64,000 nt of DNA from Collimonas pratensis (GTDB lineage: Bacteria; Pseudomonadota; Gammaproteobacteria; Burkholderiales; Burkholderiaceae_D): assembly GCF_001584185.1 (NCBI RefSeq), contig NZ_CP013234.1, positions 2,418,001 through 2,482,000 of the forward strand, read 5' to 3'. The translations under genes were made by a program, and so were the position numbers. Below are positions 53,979-63,565 of the stretch, one piece after another (the first letter of the stretch is position 1; every line of letters begins with the position of its first letter). The notes below the pieces were generated by a model. It worked only from the letters and a program-made list of their open reading frames with translations, did not search any database and was not told the origin of the DNA.

Positions 53979-54776
53979 ATGTCTCGAATCCAGACTACCT
54001 TGGCCGCACTCGCGGCCAGCAATAAAAAAGGCTTGATCCCATTCATCACCGCCGGCGATCCGGCGCCGGAGCTGACCGTGCCGCTGATGCATGCGCTGGT
54101 CCGGGGCGGCGCCGACATCCTGGAACTGGGAGTGCCGTTTTCCGATCCAATGGCGGAAGGGCCGGTGATCCAGCGCGCTTGCGAGCGTGCGCTCAAGTTC
54201 GGCGTCAGCCTGCGCGACGTGCTGGGCTACGTGCGCGAATTCCGCCAGACCAACACAAGTACACCGGTGGTCTTGATGGGCTATGCCAATCCGCTGGAGC
54301 GGATGGGTGTCGATGCTTTTATTGCCGCTGCGAAAGAGGCGGGCGTCGACGGCAGCATCGTGGTCGACTATCCGCCGGAAGAATGTGAAGAGTTTGCCGA
54401 GAAAATGCAGGCCAGCGGCATGGACCCGATTTTCCTGCTGGCGCCAACCTCGACCGAAGAGCGGATCAAGCAGGTGGCCAAGGTCGGCGGCGGATTCACG
54501 TATTATGTGTCTTTGAAGGGCGTGACCGGCGCCGCCAATATCGATACCGCCGAGGTGGCGGCGCGCGTGGCGGCGATTCGCAAACATGTCAAACTGCCAA
54601 TCGGCGTCGGTTTCGGCATTCGCGATGCGGTCACTGCCAAGGCCGTGGCGCAGGTGTCGGATGCGATCGTGATCGGCAGCCGGATTATCCAGGAATTGGA
54701 GAATACGCCTCCCCAGCAAGCTGTCGCAGCAGTGGAAAGTTTCTTGTCAGGTATCAGAAAAGCGCTGGATGAATAA
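53979..54776 (+). CDS. trpA: Tryptophan synthase alpha chain
   Basis: 265-aa TIM barrel that releases indole from indole-3-glycerol phosphate. PFITAGDP, the catalytic glutamate in [15 protein letters not shown] (with its Asp), [10 protein letters not shown] and [10 protein letters not shown] are in place. The 115-base gap to accD ends with a strong AGGAGG. Confidence 0.97.
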   Translation: MSRIQTTLAALAASNKKGLIPFITAGDPAPELTVPLMHALVRGGADILELGVPFSDPMAEGPVIQRACERALKFGVSLRDVLGYVREFRQTNTSTPVVLMGYANPLERMGVDAFIAAAKEAGVDGSIVVDYPPEECEEFAEKMQASGMDPIFLLAPTSTEERIKQVAKVGGGFTYYVSLKGVTGAANIDTAEVAARVAAIRKHVKLPIGVGFGIRDAVTAKAVAQVSDAIVIGSRIIQELENTPPQQAVAAVESFLSGIRKALDE

Positions 54777-54891
54777 TTTTTGACATCTTTTGATGTCTTA
54801 ATGCTACGCAATCTATCTTTGATTAGCTATTTCGCTGATGCAGGGATAAAGGTAAAATTCGGCAAGAAAAAAATCTGAAGGAGGTCGCTCC

Positions 54892-55764
54892 ATGAGCTGG
54901 CTAGAAAAATTACTACCCCCGCGCATTCAGCGCAGTGACTCGGCAACCCGCAAATCCATCCCCGAGGGGCTGTGGGTCAAGTGCCCATCCTGCGAAGCGG
55001 TTCTGTACCGTACCGATCTGGAATCGAACATCCATGTGTGTCCGAAGTGCAATCACCATATGCGGATCCGCGCCCGTGAGCGCCTGGATGCGCTGCTGGA
55101 TGCCGGCGGCCGCTATGAAATCGGCCAGGAAACATTGCCGATCGATACGCTCAAGTTCAAGGATAGCAAGAAATACCCAGACCGCCTCAAGGCAGCGATG
55201 GACGCCACCGGCGAAACCGACGCCCTGATCGTGCTCGGCGGCTCCATCATGACCTTGCCGGTCGTCGTGGCAGCGTTTGAATTCGAATTCATGGGTGGCT
55301 CCATGGGCTCCGTGGTTGGCGAACGCTTCGTGCGCGGCGCCCAGGTCGCACTGGAACAGAAAGTGCCGTTCATCTGCATCACCGCAACCGGCGGCGCCCG
55401 CATGCAAGAAGGTTTGCTGTCCCTGATGCAAATGGCCAAGACCACTTCCATGCTGACCAAGCTGTCGGAAAAGAAGCTGCCGTTCATCAGCGTCCTGACC
55501 GATCCGACCATGGGCGGCGTTTCCGCTTCGTTCGCCTTCATGGGCGACGTCGTGATTGCCGAGCCGAAGGCGCTGATCGGCTTCGCCGGTCCGCGCGTGA
55601 TCGAGAATACCGTGCGCGAGAAATTGCCGGAAGGTTTCCAGCGCGCAGAATTCCTGGTCACCAAGGGCGCTGTCGACATGATTGTCGACCGCCGCAAGAT
55701 GCGCGAAGAAATTGCGCGTTTGTTAGCGTTATTGCAAGATCAGCCAGCCGAATCCATCGCCTGA
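54892..55764 (+). CDS. accD: Acetyl-CoA carboxylase carboxyltransferase subunit beta
   Basis: 290-aa subunit that together with AccA moves CO2 from biotin to acetyl-CoA. The N-terminal Cys4 zinc ribbon is [23 protein letters not shown] in the form CxxC...CxxC (partly: [14 protein letters not shown]). The carboxyltransferase core has [15 protein letters not shown] and [18 protein letters not shown] upstream. Placement after trpA is typical. Confidence 0.98.
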   Translation: MSWLEKLLPPRIQRSDSATRKSIPEGLWVKCPSCEAVLYRTDLESNIHVCPKCNHHMRIRARERLDALLDAGGRYEIGQETLPIDTLKFKDSKKYPDRLKAAMDATGETDALIVLGGSIMTLPVVVAAFEFEFMGGSMGSVVGERFVRGAQVALEQKVPFICITATGGARMQEGLLSLMQMAKTTSMLTKLSEKKLPFISVLTDPTMGGVSASFAFMGDVVIAEPKALIGFAGPRVIENTVREKLPEGFQRAEFLVTKGAVDMIVDRRKMREEIARLLALLQDQPAESIA

Positions 55765-55779
55765 TGTAAGTTTTGCCCC

Positions 55780-55815
55780 AAGGCCTGAACTGTCGTGGTT
55801 CAGGCCTTTTGTTTT
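55780..55815 (+). terminator. Terminator of the trp-accD unit
   Basis: Eleven-bp perfect stem, AAGGCCTGAAC (55780-55790) with GTTCAGGCCTT (55798-55808), loop of seven, then TTGTTTT. It separates accD from folC. Confidence 0.9.
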
Positions 55816-55830
55816 CAGTTGGATGTCAAA

Positions 55831-57141
55831 ATGTCAAATATTTCCGCCAAGCCTGTAACGCTGGACGACTGGCTCGCATTGCTGGAGTCGCGCCATTTCA
55901 AAACCATCGACATGGGCCTGGACCGGGTAGTGCAGGTGAAGGAAAGACTGCAGCTGCAGTTCGCCTGTCCGGTGATCATGGTGGCCGGCACCAATGGCAA
56001 GGGTTCGACCTGCGCCATGCTGGAATCGATATTGCTGCGCGCCAGCTACAAGGTTGGCCTGTACATCAAGCCGCATTTCCTTGATTTCAACGAGCGCGCC
56101 CGCATCGGCGGCGAATCGGCCTCGGACGCTGCCCTGATCGCCAGCTTCGAGGCGGTGGAAGCCCAGCGCGGCGATATTTCCCTGACCTATTTTGAATTCA
56201 CCACCCTGGCCATCATGCATTTGCTGGCCGAGGCCAAGCTCGACGTGGTGATCCTGGAAGTCGGACTAGGCGGCCGTCTCGACGCAGTGAATATTGTCGA
56301 TGCCGACGTTTCCATCGTCACCAGCGTCGATATCGACCATATCGAATACCTGGGCGATACGCGCGAGAAAATCGGTTTTGAGAAGGCCGGCATCTTCCGC
56401 CCTGGCAAAGCCGCCATCTGCAGCGATCCGGTGCCGCCGCAATCGCTGATCGACCATGCCAACGCCATCGGCGCCGATCTCTGGCTGCTGGGGCGGGATT
56501 TCAACTATACCGGCGACAAGCAGCAGTGGAACTACGGCGGCCGCGGCCAGCGCCGCAATGCGCTGGGCTATCCCAGCCTGCGTGGCGCCAACCAGCTGTT
56601 GAACGCTTCGGCCGCGCTGGCAGCCCTGGAGGTGCTGCGGCAGGAGTTGCCGGTCAGCGCCCAGGAAGTGCGCAGCGGCTTCGTCATGATGGACCTGCCG
56701 GGCCGCTTCCAGGTCTTGCCAGGCCAGCCGCTGGTGATCCTGGATGTGGCGCATAACCCGCATGCCGCCGCAACGCTGGCGCAGAATCTCGACAACATGG
56801 GCTTTCATCCTTACACCTATGCGGTGTTCGGCGCCATGCTGGACAAGGATATCGAAGGCATCGTCGCCCAGCTGAAAGGCCGCATCGACCACTGGTGCCT
56901 GACCAGCTTGCCGCTGCCGCGCGCCGCCAGCGGCGAACAATTGAAAGAACGTTTGCTGGAAGCCGGTGTCCATCCCGAGGCCGGGCCGGATGCGCAATCG
57001 AGCATCAGCAGTTTCGATTCTCCCGCCGCCGCCTATGCAAATGCCATAGGCAGGGCAGGTGAGAATGATAGAATTGTGGTTTTCGGATCGTTCCTGACTG
57101 TTGCCGGCGTGATGGCAGCAAGAAAGTCTGGATTTCACTGA
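55831..57141 (+). CDS. folC: Dihydrofolate/folylpolyglutamate synthase
   Basis: 436-aa bifunctional ligase that adds glutamate to dihydropteroate and folates. GTNGKGSTCAMLESIL is the P-loop, EVGLGGRLDAVN the conserved Mur-ligase-like motif, and DVAHNPHAA lies in the C-terminal domain. The frame is open from 55795 but that start would lie inside a terminator hairpin, so the ATG at 55831 is used (GGAT upstream). Confidence 0.95.
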   Translation: MSNISAKPVTLDDWLALLESRHFKTIDMGLDRVVQVKERLQLQFACPVIMVAGTNGKGSTCAMLESILLRASYKVGLYIKPHFLDFNERARIGGESASDAALIASFEAVEAQRGDISLTYFEFTTLAIMHLLAEAKLDVVILEVGLGGRLDAVNIVDADVSIVTSVDIDHIEYLGDTREKIGFEKAGIFRPGKAAICSDPVPPQSLIDHANAIGADLWLLGRDFNYTGDKQQWNYGGRGQRRNALGYPSLRGANQLLNASAALAALEVLRQELPVSAQEVRSGFVMMDLPGRFQVLPGQPLVILDVAHNPHAAATLAQNLDNMGFHPYTYAVFGAMLDKDIEGIVAQLKGRIDHWCLTSLPLPRAASGEQLKERLLEAGVHPEAGPDAQSSISSFDSPAAAYANAIGRAGENDRIVVFGSFLTVAGVMAARKSGFH

Positions 57142-57196
57142 CGATTTATCGACGGCCATGGTTTCTGGCCGCTGACTAGCTAGCAAAATATATCGC

Positions 57197-58159
57197 ATGG
57201 GTTTGTTCTCTTTTCTTCGCAAAAACAAGCAGCAAACCGACCCTGACCAGGGTATTTATCGTTCCAAGGCCGATACCGGAATCGGTCCTGATGCCGAGCA
57301 GGCAGAACTGCCTTTACGCGCGCGCAAAGCCAGGGCTGGCAAGGCGGCTAATCAGCAGAGCGAAGCGGTAGATCCGGTCTTGCCGGAAAAGAAGCGCGCC
57401 CGCCGCCGTCTGGTGGGAGCCGTAGCACTGGTGCTGGGCGTGGTGATCGTGCTGCCGATGATCCTCGATTCAGAGCCGAAACCGCTGGCGGACGATATTG
57501 CCATTCAGATTCCTTCGCGCGACACGCAAGCGGCTAGCGCTTCCGCCAGTGCCGCAGCCGCAGCCTCAGTCAACAGTAGCGGTCTCGATAAGCAGGAAGA
57601 AATAGTTGATCCTGCAAGCAGCGTTCCAGCTGCAACGGCTGCCGTCAAACCACCGGCAGCGGCTGCGCCGGCTGCAACGGCGCCGGCCGCCGCCGTCAAG
57701 CCTGCCGTGCCAGACAGCCTGGCCGTCGTGACGCCGCCAATGCCGGCGCCTAAGCCAGCGGCGCCAGTTGTCACGCCTAAGCCTGAGGCCAAGCCGAAGC
57801 CGGAAGCCAAGCCGAAAGCGGAAGCCAAACCGAAGCCGGAACCGACAGCGGACAAGAGCGATGATTCCGCCCGTGCGCTGGCGATCCTGGACGGCCACAG
57901 CGATGCCGCGCCGGCGCCCGAGAAAAAACCGGGCAAGTTCGTGCTGCAGGTCGCCGCGCTGGCGTCCCAGGACAAGGTCAATGAACTGCAGGGCAAGCTG
58001 AAAGAAGCCGGCATCCACTCTTATACTCAAAAAGTCCCGACCGCATCCGGCGAGCGCATCCGCATCCGGGTCGGTCCATTCAGCAGCAAGGAAGAGGCTG
58101 AAAAGGCGCGCGCCAAGCTGGCCAAGCTGGGCCTGAGTGGCAGCTTGATTCCGGGCTAG
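57197..58159 (+). CDS. SPOR domain membrane protein (DedD-like)
   Basis: 320-aa inner-membrane division-associated protein. A membrane helix lies near residues 71-91 (LVGAVALVLGVVIVLPMIL), then a long Ala/Pro/Lys linker, and a C-terminal SPOR domain (about 245-320: GKFVLQVAALASQDKVNEL, IRIRVGPFSSKEEAEKAR). SPOR domains bind septal peptidoglycan. It lies between folC and cvpA, as dedD does in many proteobacteria. Confidence 0.92.
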   Translation: MGLFSFLRKNKQQTDPDQGIYRSKADTGIGPDAEQAELPLRARKARAGKAANQQSEAVDPVLPEKKRARRRLVGAVALVLGVVIVLPMILDSEPKPLADDIAIQIPSRDTQAASASASAAAAASVNSSGLDKQEEIVDPASSVPAATAAVKPPAAAAPAATAPAAAVKPAVPDSLAVVTPPMPAPKPAAPVVTPKPEAKPKPEAKPKAEAKPKPEPTADKSDDSARALAILDGHSDAAPAPEKKPGKFVLQVAALASQDKVNELQGKLKEAGIHSYTQKVPTASGERIRIRVGPFSSKEEAEKARAKLAKLGLSGSLIPG

Positions 58160-58226
58160 GGAAGCACAGCTTGATTTTCGCGTTATTTGCGCCATATAGA
58201 CTACTGGTCAGAAATCTTCGAACCGC

Positions 58227-58715
58227 GTGACAATTTTCGATTATCTGGTGCTGTTCGTGCTGATCTGCTCGGTGGTGATCAGCACTTTGCGCGGTCTGGT
58301 GAAGGAAATCCTGTCCCTGGCGAGCTGGGTGATTGCCTTGATTGTCGCCAACGCGTATGGCCAAAATCTGGCAGAATTGCTCCCCGACGCGATTCCGGGA
58401 AATGTAACGCGCTTAATCGTGGCTTTCCTGGCGCTGTTTATTGGCGTAAGGTTATTAATGATGTTGTTGAGCATGGCGCTCAACGCCGTGATCAAGGCCA
58501 GCGGCCTGGGGCTGGTGGATCATGGGCTGGGAGTGGTGTTCGGACTGGCGCGCGGCCTGGTAATCGTGCTGGCGGCAGTCCTGGTGTGTGGTGCTACGGC
58601 AATTCCGCAACAGCCTTTCTGGCGCGATGCGATGCTGAGCCCATTGGCGGAAAGCGCGGCGCGAGCTGCCATCCCCTATCTGCCGGGGCAATTCGCCAGC
58701 CACCTGAAGTTTTGA
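58227..58715 (+). CDS. cvpA: CvpA family membrane protein
   Basis: 162-aa inner-membrane protein with four helices, upstream of purF as in E. coli. The start is GTG (58227) with MTIFDYLVLFVLICSVVIS typical of the family. GLVKEILSLASWVIALIVA and LGLVDHGLGVVFGLARGLV (partly quoted) are conserved segments. CvpA was named for colicin V production; its role in envelope maintenance is not settled. Confidence 0.92.
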   Translation: MTIFDYLVLFVLICSVVISTLRGLVKEILSLASWVIALIVANAYGQNLAELLPDAIPGNVTRLIVAFLALFIGVRLLMMLLSMALNAVIKASGLGLVDHGLGVVFGLARGLVIVLAAVLVCGATAIPQQPFWRDAMLSPLAESAARAAIPYLPGQFASHLKF

Positions 58716-58794
58716 ATTCGCTGTACTGGGCCTGTGCGCCTTCGCGCAAGCGCCATTGAGCTGTATCGGATTGTTTATTGTTTAGGAGTCCACC

Positions 58795-60312
58795 ATGTGT
58801 GGCATAGTCGGCATCGCTTCCCAGAACCCAGCCAATCAACTCATCTATGACGCCTTGTTGCTTTTGCAACATCGCGGCCAGGATGCGGCAGGGATCGCAA
58901 CCAACCACGGCAACGGATTTTTCATGCACAAGGCCAACGGCCTGGTGCGCGACGTCTTCCGTACCCGCAACATGCGTTCGCTGCCGGGCAATTTCGGCAT
59001 CGGCCAGGTGCGCTACCCAACTGCCGGCACCGCCAGCGCGGAAGAGGCGCAACCGTTCTACGTCAACGCCCCGTTCGGCATCATCCTGGCGCACAACGGC
59101 AACTTGACCAACGCTGAGCAGCTGAAGATCGAGATGTTCAAGAACGATCGCCGCCACATCAACACCGATTCCGATACTGAAGTGCTGCTGAACGTGCTGG
59201 CGCATGAAATCCAGCAAGCCACAATCGGCTATTCGCTCGATCCGGGCGTGCTGTTCAAGGCGGTCGCCAATGTCCACAAGCGGGTGCGCGGTTCCTACGC
59301 CGTGGTGGCGCAGATCGCCGGCCACGGTTTGCTGGCTTTCCGCGATCCTTACGGTATTCGTCCGCTGTGCATCGGCGCCAACGAAACCGACAAGGGCACC
59401 GAATACGTGATCGCCAGCGAATCGGTGGCATTGGAAGGCCTGGGTTTCCGCTTCCTGCGCGACGTCATGCCGGGCGAAGCGATTTTCATCGATATCGACG
59501 GCCAGATGTACAACCAGCAATGCGCCGACAATCCGACCCTGAATCCATGTGCCTTTGAATTCGTCTACCTGGCCCGTCCGGATTCGATCATCGACGGCGC
59601 TTCGGTGTACGCCACCCGTCTCAAGATGGGCGAGTACCTGGCCGACAAGATCAAGCGCGAATTCTCCAGCGGCGACATCGACGTGGTCATGCCGATTCCC
59701 GATTCGTCGCGTCCGGCCGCCATCCAGCTGGCGCTCAAGCTGAATATCGAATACCGCGAAGGCTTCATCAAGAACCGCTACATCGGCCGCACCTTCCTGA
59801 TGCCAGGACAGGCAATCCGCAAGAAATCGGTACGCCAGAAACTCAACGCGATCGGTTCCGAGTTCAAGGGCAAGACCGTGTTGCTGGTCGACGATTCGAT
59901 CGTGCGCGGCACCACCAGCCGCGAGATCGTGCAGATGGCGCGCGATTCCGGCGCCAAGCGCGTGATCTTTGCCTCGGCGGCGCCGCCGGTCAAGTTCCCG
60001 AACGTCTACGGCATCGACATGCCGACCCGCGGCGAACTGATCGCCTACGGCCGCAGCGATGAAGAAGTGTGCCGCGAGATTACTGCCGATGCGCTGGTGT
60101 ACCAGGATATCGACGCCCTCAAGCGTTCGATTTCCGACGTCAATCCTTTGCTGAGAAATTTCGAGGCATCCTGCTTTGACGGCAACTACATCACCGGCGA
60201 CATTTCGCGCGACTACCTCGACCGCATCGAGTTCGCCCGCAACAATCCGAAGCCGGAAAGCGAAGATGCGGTGCGTTCGCAGCTGAATTTGAGCTTGGCG
60301 CAAGTCGACTGA
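58795..60312 (+). CDS. purF: Amidophosphoribosyltransferase
   Basis: 505-aa first enzyme of purine synthesis: PRPP plus glutamine gives phosphoribosylamine. The mature N-terminus is Cys2 (MCGIVGI), the glutaminase nucleophile, and no propeptide exists. The PRPP motif is VLLVDDSIVRGTTSREI. Cysteine ligands of a Bacillus-type iron-sulfur cluster are not seen, as in E. coli. The gap to the next gene holds repeat copy 2. Confidence 0.97.
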   Translation: MCGIVGIASQNPANQLIYDALLLLQHRGQDAAGIATNHGNGFFMHKANGLVRDVFRTRNMRSLPGNFGIGQVRYPTAGTASAEEAQPFYVNAPFGIILAHNGNLTNAEQLKIEMFKNDRRHINTDSDTEVLLNVLAHEIQQATIGYSLDPGVLFKAVANVHKRVRGSYAVVAQIAGHGLLAFRDPYGIRPLCIGANETDKGTEYVIASESVALEGLGFRFLRDVMPGEAIFIDIDGQMYNQQCADNPTLNPCAFEFVYLARPDSIIDGASVYATRLKMGEYLADKIKREFSSGDIDVVMPIPDSSRPAAIQLALKLNIEYREGFIKNRYIGRTFLMPGQAIRKKSVRQKLNAIGSEFKGKTVLLVDDSIVRGTTSREIVQMARDSGAKRVIFASAAPPVKFPNVYGIDMPTRGELIAYGRSDEEVCREITADALVYQDIDALKRSISDVNPLLRNFEASCFDGNYITGDISRDYLDRIEFARNNPKPESEDAVRSQLNLSLAQVD

Positions 60313-60324
60313 TCTTATTTATTG

Positions 60325-60407
60325 CGGGACAGAGCTGCCCGGGTAGGGTTTAAGAGCCACCGCAGCGTGGCGAATTACACTTCTCGTGCAGCTCTGTCCC
60401 CAACTGA
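60325..60407 (+). repeat. Structured palindromic repeat, copy 2 (after purF)
   Basis: Arms 60326-60338 and 60388-60400 pair by 13 perfect bp. The inner part GTTTAAGAGCC, a GCCAC/GTGGC hairpin, GGCGAATTACAC and the terminal CAACTGA match copy 1 at 45195. The inner hairpin changes between copies keep pairing. Confidence 0.85.
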
Positions 60408-60524
60408 CTAGATAAGAAGTTCGAAGCACGCGCAAGTTTTAGCAGTGCGAGTGCGTTGCGGCGACGTATTATTCAGGCAGAAATTTGCCCGCTACAGCAG
60501 TGGCGACAAACGAATCGATCCAAC

Positions 60525-61760
60525 ATGACGCAAAAATACGGCTTCACCACCACCATCCTGCACAGCGACCGCCAGAAAACCATCGAGCATGGCGCTCCGC
60601 ACAAGCCGGTCCACACCTCGGTTACCTGGGGCTATAGCGATGCGCGCCAGCTGGCTGAAGTATTCCAGGGCAAGCAGTCAGGCTACCGCTATGGCCGCCA
60701 AGGCAATCCCACTGTCTCCGCACTGGAAGACAAGGTCACCAAGATGGAAGGCGGCCTAGCCACCATCTGCTTCGCTTCCGGCATGGCGGCCATCGGCGCA
60801 CTGATCCAGGCCTTGCTGCGCGAAGGTGATCACGTGGTATCGTCGGTATTCTTGTTCGGCAACACTGCCAGCATGTGGCAAACCTTTGGCGGCCAAGGCG
60901 GCAAGGTCAGCATGGTCGACGCCACCGATGTGGCCCAGGTGGAAGCAGCACTGACGCCGGCGACGCGCATGGTGTTCGTCGAAACCATCGCCAATCCGCG
61001 CACCCAGGTGGCGGATCTCAAGCGCATCGGCGAACTGTGCCGCGCACGCGGGATCTTGTTCGTAGTGGACAACACCATGACCTCGCCTTATTTGTTCCAG
61101 CCGAAAACGGTCGGCGCCGGCCTGGTGGTCAATTCCCTGACCAAGTCGATCGGCGGCCACGGCAATGCGCTGGGCGGCGCCCTGACCGATACCGGTTTGT
61201 TCGACTGGAGCAGTTATCCGAATATCTACGATGCCTACAAGCGCAATCCGCAAGCGCAGTGGGCGCTGGCGCAGATCCGCGCCAAGAGCCTGCGCGATTT
61301 CGGCGCCTCGCTCGGTCCTGAGGCGGCGCATCACATTGCCGTCGGCGCCGAGACCATTGCCTTGCGCATGGAGCGCAGCAGCGCCAGCGCGCTGGCCGTG
61401 GCGCAGATGCTGGAAGCCGACCCGCGCGTCTCTGCCGTGCATTACCCGGGACTGGAGTCGCATCCGCAGCACACCTTGGCCGCTGAGCTGTTTCGCAGCA
61501 ACAGCTATCTGTTCAGCTTTGAGCTGAAACCGGAAATCGATTGCTTCGATTATCTGAACCGTTTGAAGCTGGCGATTTCCGGCACCCACCTGGGCGATAA
61601 CCGGACGCTGGTGATTGCCGTCGCCCATACCATTTTCTACGAGATGGGCGCAGAACGGCGTGCTGCCATGGGCATCAGCGAATCGCTGATCCGGGTCTCG
61701 ATCGGGATCGAAGACACGGCTGACCTGGTGGCGGATTTCAAGCAGGCGCTGCAGGCCTGA
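60525..61760 (+). CDS. Cystathionine gamma-synthase family PLP enzyme
   Basis: 411-aa PLP-dependent enzyme of Cys/Met metabolism. The internal aldimine lysine is in NSLTKSIGGHGNALGG; the YRYGRQGNPTVSALE segment binds PLP phosphate of the neighbouring subunit, and FASGMAAIGAL is conserved. Family members act on acyl-homoserines or cystathionine; the sequence differs from the common MetZ type in this position, so the exact reaction is not assigned. The ATG at 60525 matches the family start; the frame from 60456 is not supported. Confidence 0.88.
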   Translation: MTQKYGFTTTILHSDRQKTIEHGAPHKPVHTSVTWGYSDARQLAEVFQGKQSGYRYGRQGNPTVSALEDKVTKMEGGLATICFASGMAAIGALIQALLREGDHVVSSVFLFGNTASMWQTFGGQGGKVSMVDATDVAQVEAALTPATRMVFVETIANPRTQVADLKRIGELCRARGILFVVDNTMTSPYLFQPKTVGAGLVVNSLTKSIGGHGNALGGALTDTGLFDWSSYPNIYDAYKRNPQAQWALAQIRAKSLRDFGASLGPEAAHHIAVGAETIALRMERSSASALAVAQMLEADPRVSAVHYPGLESHPQHTLAAELFRSNSYLFSFELKPEIDCFDYLNRLKLAISGTHLGDNRTLVIAVAHTIFYEMGAERRAAMGISESLIRVSIGIEDTADLVADFKQALQA

Positions 61761-61787
61761 GCCGGCGGCGGATGGGAAGAATAGAGC

Positions 61788-61820
61788 GGGGTGGTTGCCA
61801 GCAGGCGGCCGCCCCGTTTG
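61788..61820. terminator. Terminator between the PLP gene and the LOG gene
   Basis: Arms 61788-61800 and 61805-61817 pair by 13 positions, three of them G-U, around AGCA; TTTGCATTT follows. Confidence 0.7.
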
Positions 61821-61824
61821 CATT

Positions 61825-62406
61825 TCAGATGGTGGTGCGGTCCAGCCACTTCGGTACGTGCAGCGGGACGAACGAGCGGAAGCGTTGCAGCAGCGCTTCC
61901 GGCTGCGCTTCGGCCATCAGCAGCCCAGCCTGCTCACCCTTGAGGAAGCGCTGCGACACCATGTGCTGGATGAACTGCAGCAAGCCGTCATAAAAGCCGT
62001 CGACGTTCAGCAGGCCGATCGGTTTCTGGTGAAAGCCCAGCTGCGCCCAGGTAAACACTTCGAACAATTCTTCCAGGGTGCCGACGCCGCCCGGCATGGC
62101 GATAAAGCCATCCGACAGTTCCGCCATCATCGCCTTGCGTTCATGCATGTCCTTGACGATATGCAGCTGCGTCAAGCCCTTGTGACCCAGTTCCTTGTTC
62201 AGCAGCGCTTCCGGAATCACGCCGGTGGCCTGGCCGCCCAGCCGCATCACCTCGTCGGCAATAATGCCCATCAGGCCGACATTGCCGCCGCCGTAGACCA
62301 GCGCAATGCCTTGCTCGACCATGGCTTGCGCCAGGCCGCGCGCGCCTTCGGCATAAGCTGGCGTGGCGCCGGGAGAAGAGCCGCAATAGATGCAGAGAGA
62401 TTTCAT
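61825..62406 (-). CDS. LOG family protein (cytokinin-activating-type nucleotide hydrolase)
   Basis: 193-aa cytosolic phosphoribohydrolase of the LOG family. The motif MPGGVGTLEELFEVFTW and the N-terminal IYCGSSPGATPAYAEGA are diagnostic. Such enzymes release a base from a nucleoside 5'-monophosphate; bacterial members act on AMP or cytokinin monophosphates. The physiological substrate here is unknown. It is followed upstream (same strand) by a TetR gene 30 bases away, so the two may form a unit with the TetR gene first. Confidence 0.92.
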   Translation of the reverse strand: MKSLCIYCGSSPGATPAYAEGARGLAQAMVEQGIALVYGGGNVGLMGIIADEVMRLGGQATGVIPEALLNKELGHKGLTQLHIVKDMHERKAMMAELSDGFIAMPGGVGTLEELFEVFTWAQLGFHQKPIGLLNVDGFYDGLLQFIQHMVSQRFLKGEQAGLLMAEAQPEALLQRFRSFVPLHVPKWLDRTTI

Positions 62407-62436
62407 CGTGGTATTCAGATCGAGATAGTCAAGTAA

Positions 62437-63102
62437 TCAGACGTTGCTTTGCAGGTACTTGGTTTTCAGTTCTTCGAAATGCGTCAGCGTTTCACCGCGC
62501 AGGTAGGGCTGCATCAGCGCCAGCACCTGGTAGCAGCCGCTCGCCAGCGCATGGTCCACCACCGGCTGTTCCGTGTACTGGCGCGGATTCAGGACGTACT
62601 GGTAAGACAGCCAGTAACTGGCCACCACCACCATGTTGGACGAGAGGGCGTCGATTTCGGCCGGGCTGGCATCCAGTGCCTTGTCTTCCTGCAAGCCCTG
62701 GCACAATTCGCGGACGACGGCGATCTTGTGGCCGAAGATTTCCTTGAAGTGCAGTTCCAGGGTGCGGTTGCGCGACAGCAGATCGTTGAGGTCGCGATAA
62801 AAGAAACGGTAGCGCCAGATCAGCTGGAACATGTGGTGCAGATAGTGCCAGACGTCGTGCATGGTGGGGCGCTGCCCTTGCGTCATGGCCAGCATGCGGC
62901 TGATTTCTTCCTCGAAGGTGACGAAGATCGAGTTGACGATATCGTCTTTGTTACGGAAATGATAATACAGATTTCCCGGCGAGATTTTCATCTCGTCGGC
63001 GATGATGGTGGTAGTGATGTTGGGTTCGCCGAACTCATTGAAGAGCCGCAGCGACAGATCCATGATTTTTTCGCGGGTGCGACGTGGCGCCTTTTGCTCC
63101 AT
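62437..63102 (-). CDS. TetR family transcriptional regulator
   Basis: 221-aa repressor. The HTH is TTTIIADEMKISPGNLYYHFRNKDDI at about residues 30-55 (partly: MKISPGNLYYHFRNK). The larger C-terminal region (HYLHHMFQLIWRYRFFYRDL) is the subclass seen in several beta-proteobacterial TetR-type regulators. A probable target is its own gene and the downstream LOG gene; an inverted repeat lies 64 bases upstream. Confidence 0.92.
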   Translation of the reverse strand: MEQKAPRRTREKIMDLSLRLFNEFGEPNITTTIIADEMKISPGNLYYHFRNKDDIVNSIFVTFEEEISRMLAMTQGQRPTMHDVWHYLHHMFQLIWRYRFFYRDLNDLLSRNRTLELHFKEIFGHKIAVVRELCQGLQEDKALDASPAEIDALSSNMVVVASYWLSYQYVLNPRQYTEQPVVDHALASGCYQVLALMQPYLRGETLTHFEELKTKYLQSNV

Positions 63103-63165
63103 GACTGTTTTCTTTCTGATGTTCTGTCCGCAATGCCGTTTTTACCAGATTGATAAATTGGCTCA

Positions 63166-63188
63166 GCGAAGATTGTATATTGCTTCGC
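63166..63188. promoter_or_regulatory. Possible TetR operator
   Basis: GCGAAG (63166-63171) and CTTCGC (63183-63188) are perfect inverted half-sites 11 bases apart, upstream of the TetR gene. Confidence 0.4.
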
Positions 63189-63373
63189 GCCTATCGTCGT
63201 AGATGCATTGCTGAAATGATCGTTATAGCATCTATTTTCTTCTGTGCGAACTTCGCATTGCCGGCGCCGTCGAATGCTGAAATAAGGTCGCGCTGGTGGT
63301 CGCTGTTATAAAATGAAGGGCCGGGCGGCGCTTGATGGCAGGCGTGCCCGGGTCTCATTTTATAAAGGTCCGC

Positions 63374-63565
63374 ATGTCAGATTCTCCTCCGCAACGTCCC
63401 GATACGCCATGTGTAGCGGTCTGTTCGACCACCTTCGACGATGTCTGCCGCGGCTGCGGCCGGACCGTGAACGAAGTGGCGCACTGGGTTTTCATGACCG
63501 AGGAAGAAAAAACCAAGGTCTGGGAACGGATTACCGCCGAGGGTTATCCGCGCCGCCAGGGCTGA
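63374..63565 (+). CDS. DUF1289 family protein
   Basis: 63-aa protein with four cysteines in CVAVCSTTFDDVCRGCGRT, probably a metal-binding cluster, followed by EVAHWVFMTEEEKTKVWERI, the DUF1289 pattern. AAAGGT precedes the ATG. Function unknown. A second open frame begins within its stop (see next). Confidence 0.85.
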   Translation: MSDSPPQRPDTPCVAVCSTTFDDVCRGCGRTVNEVAHWVFMTEEEKTKVWERITAEGYPRRQG

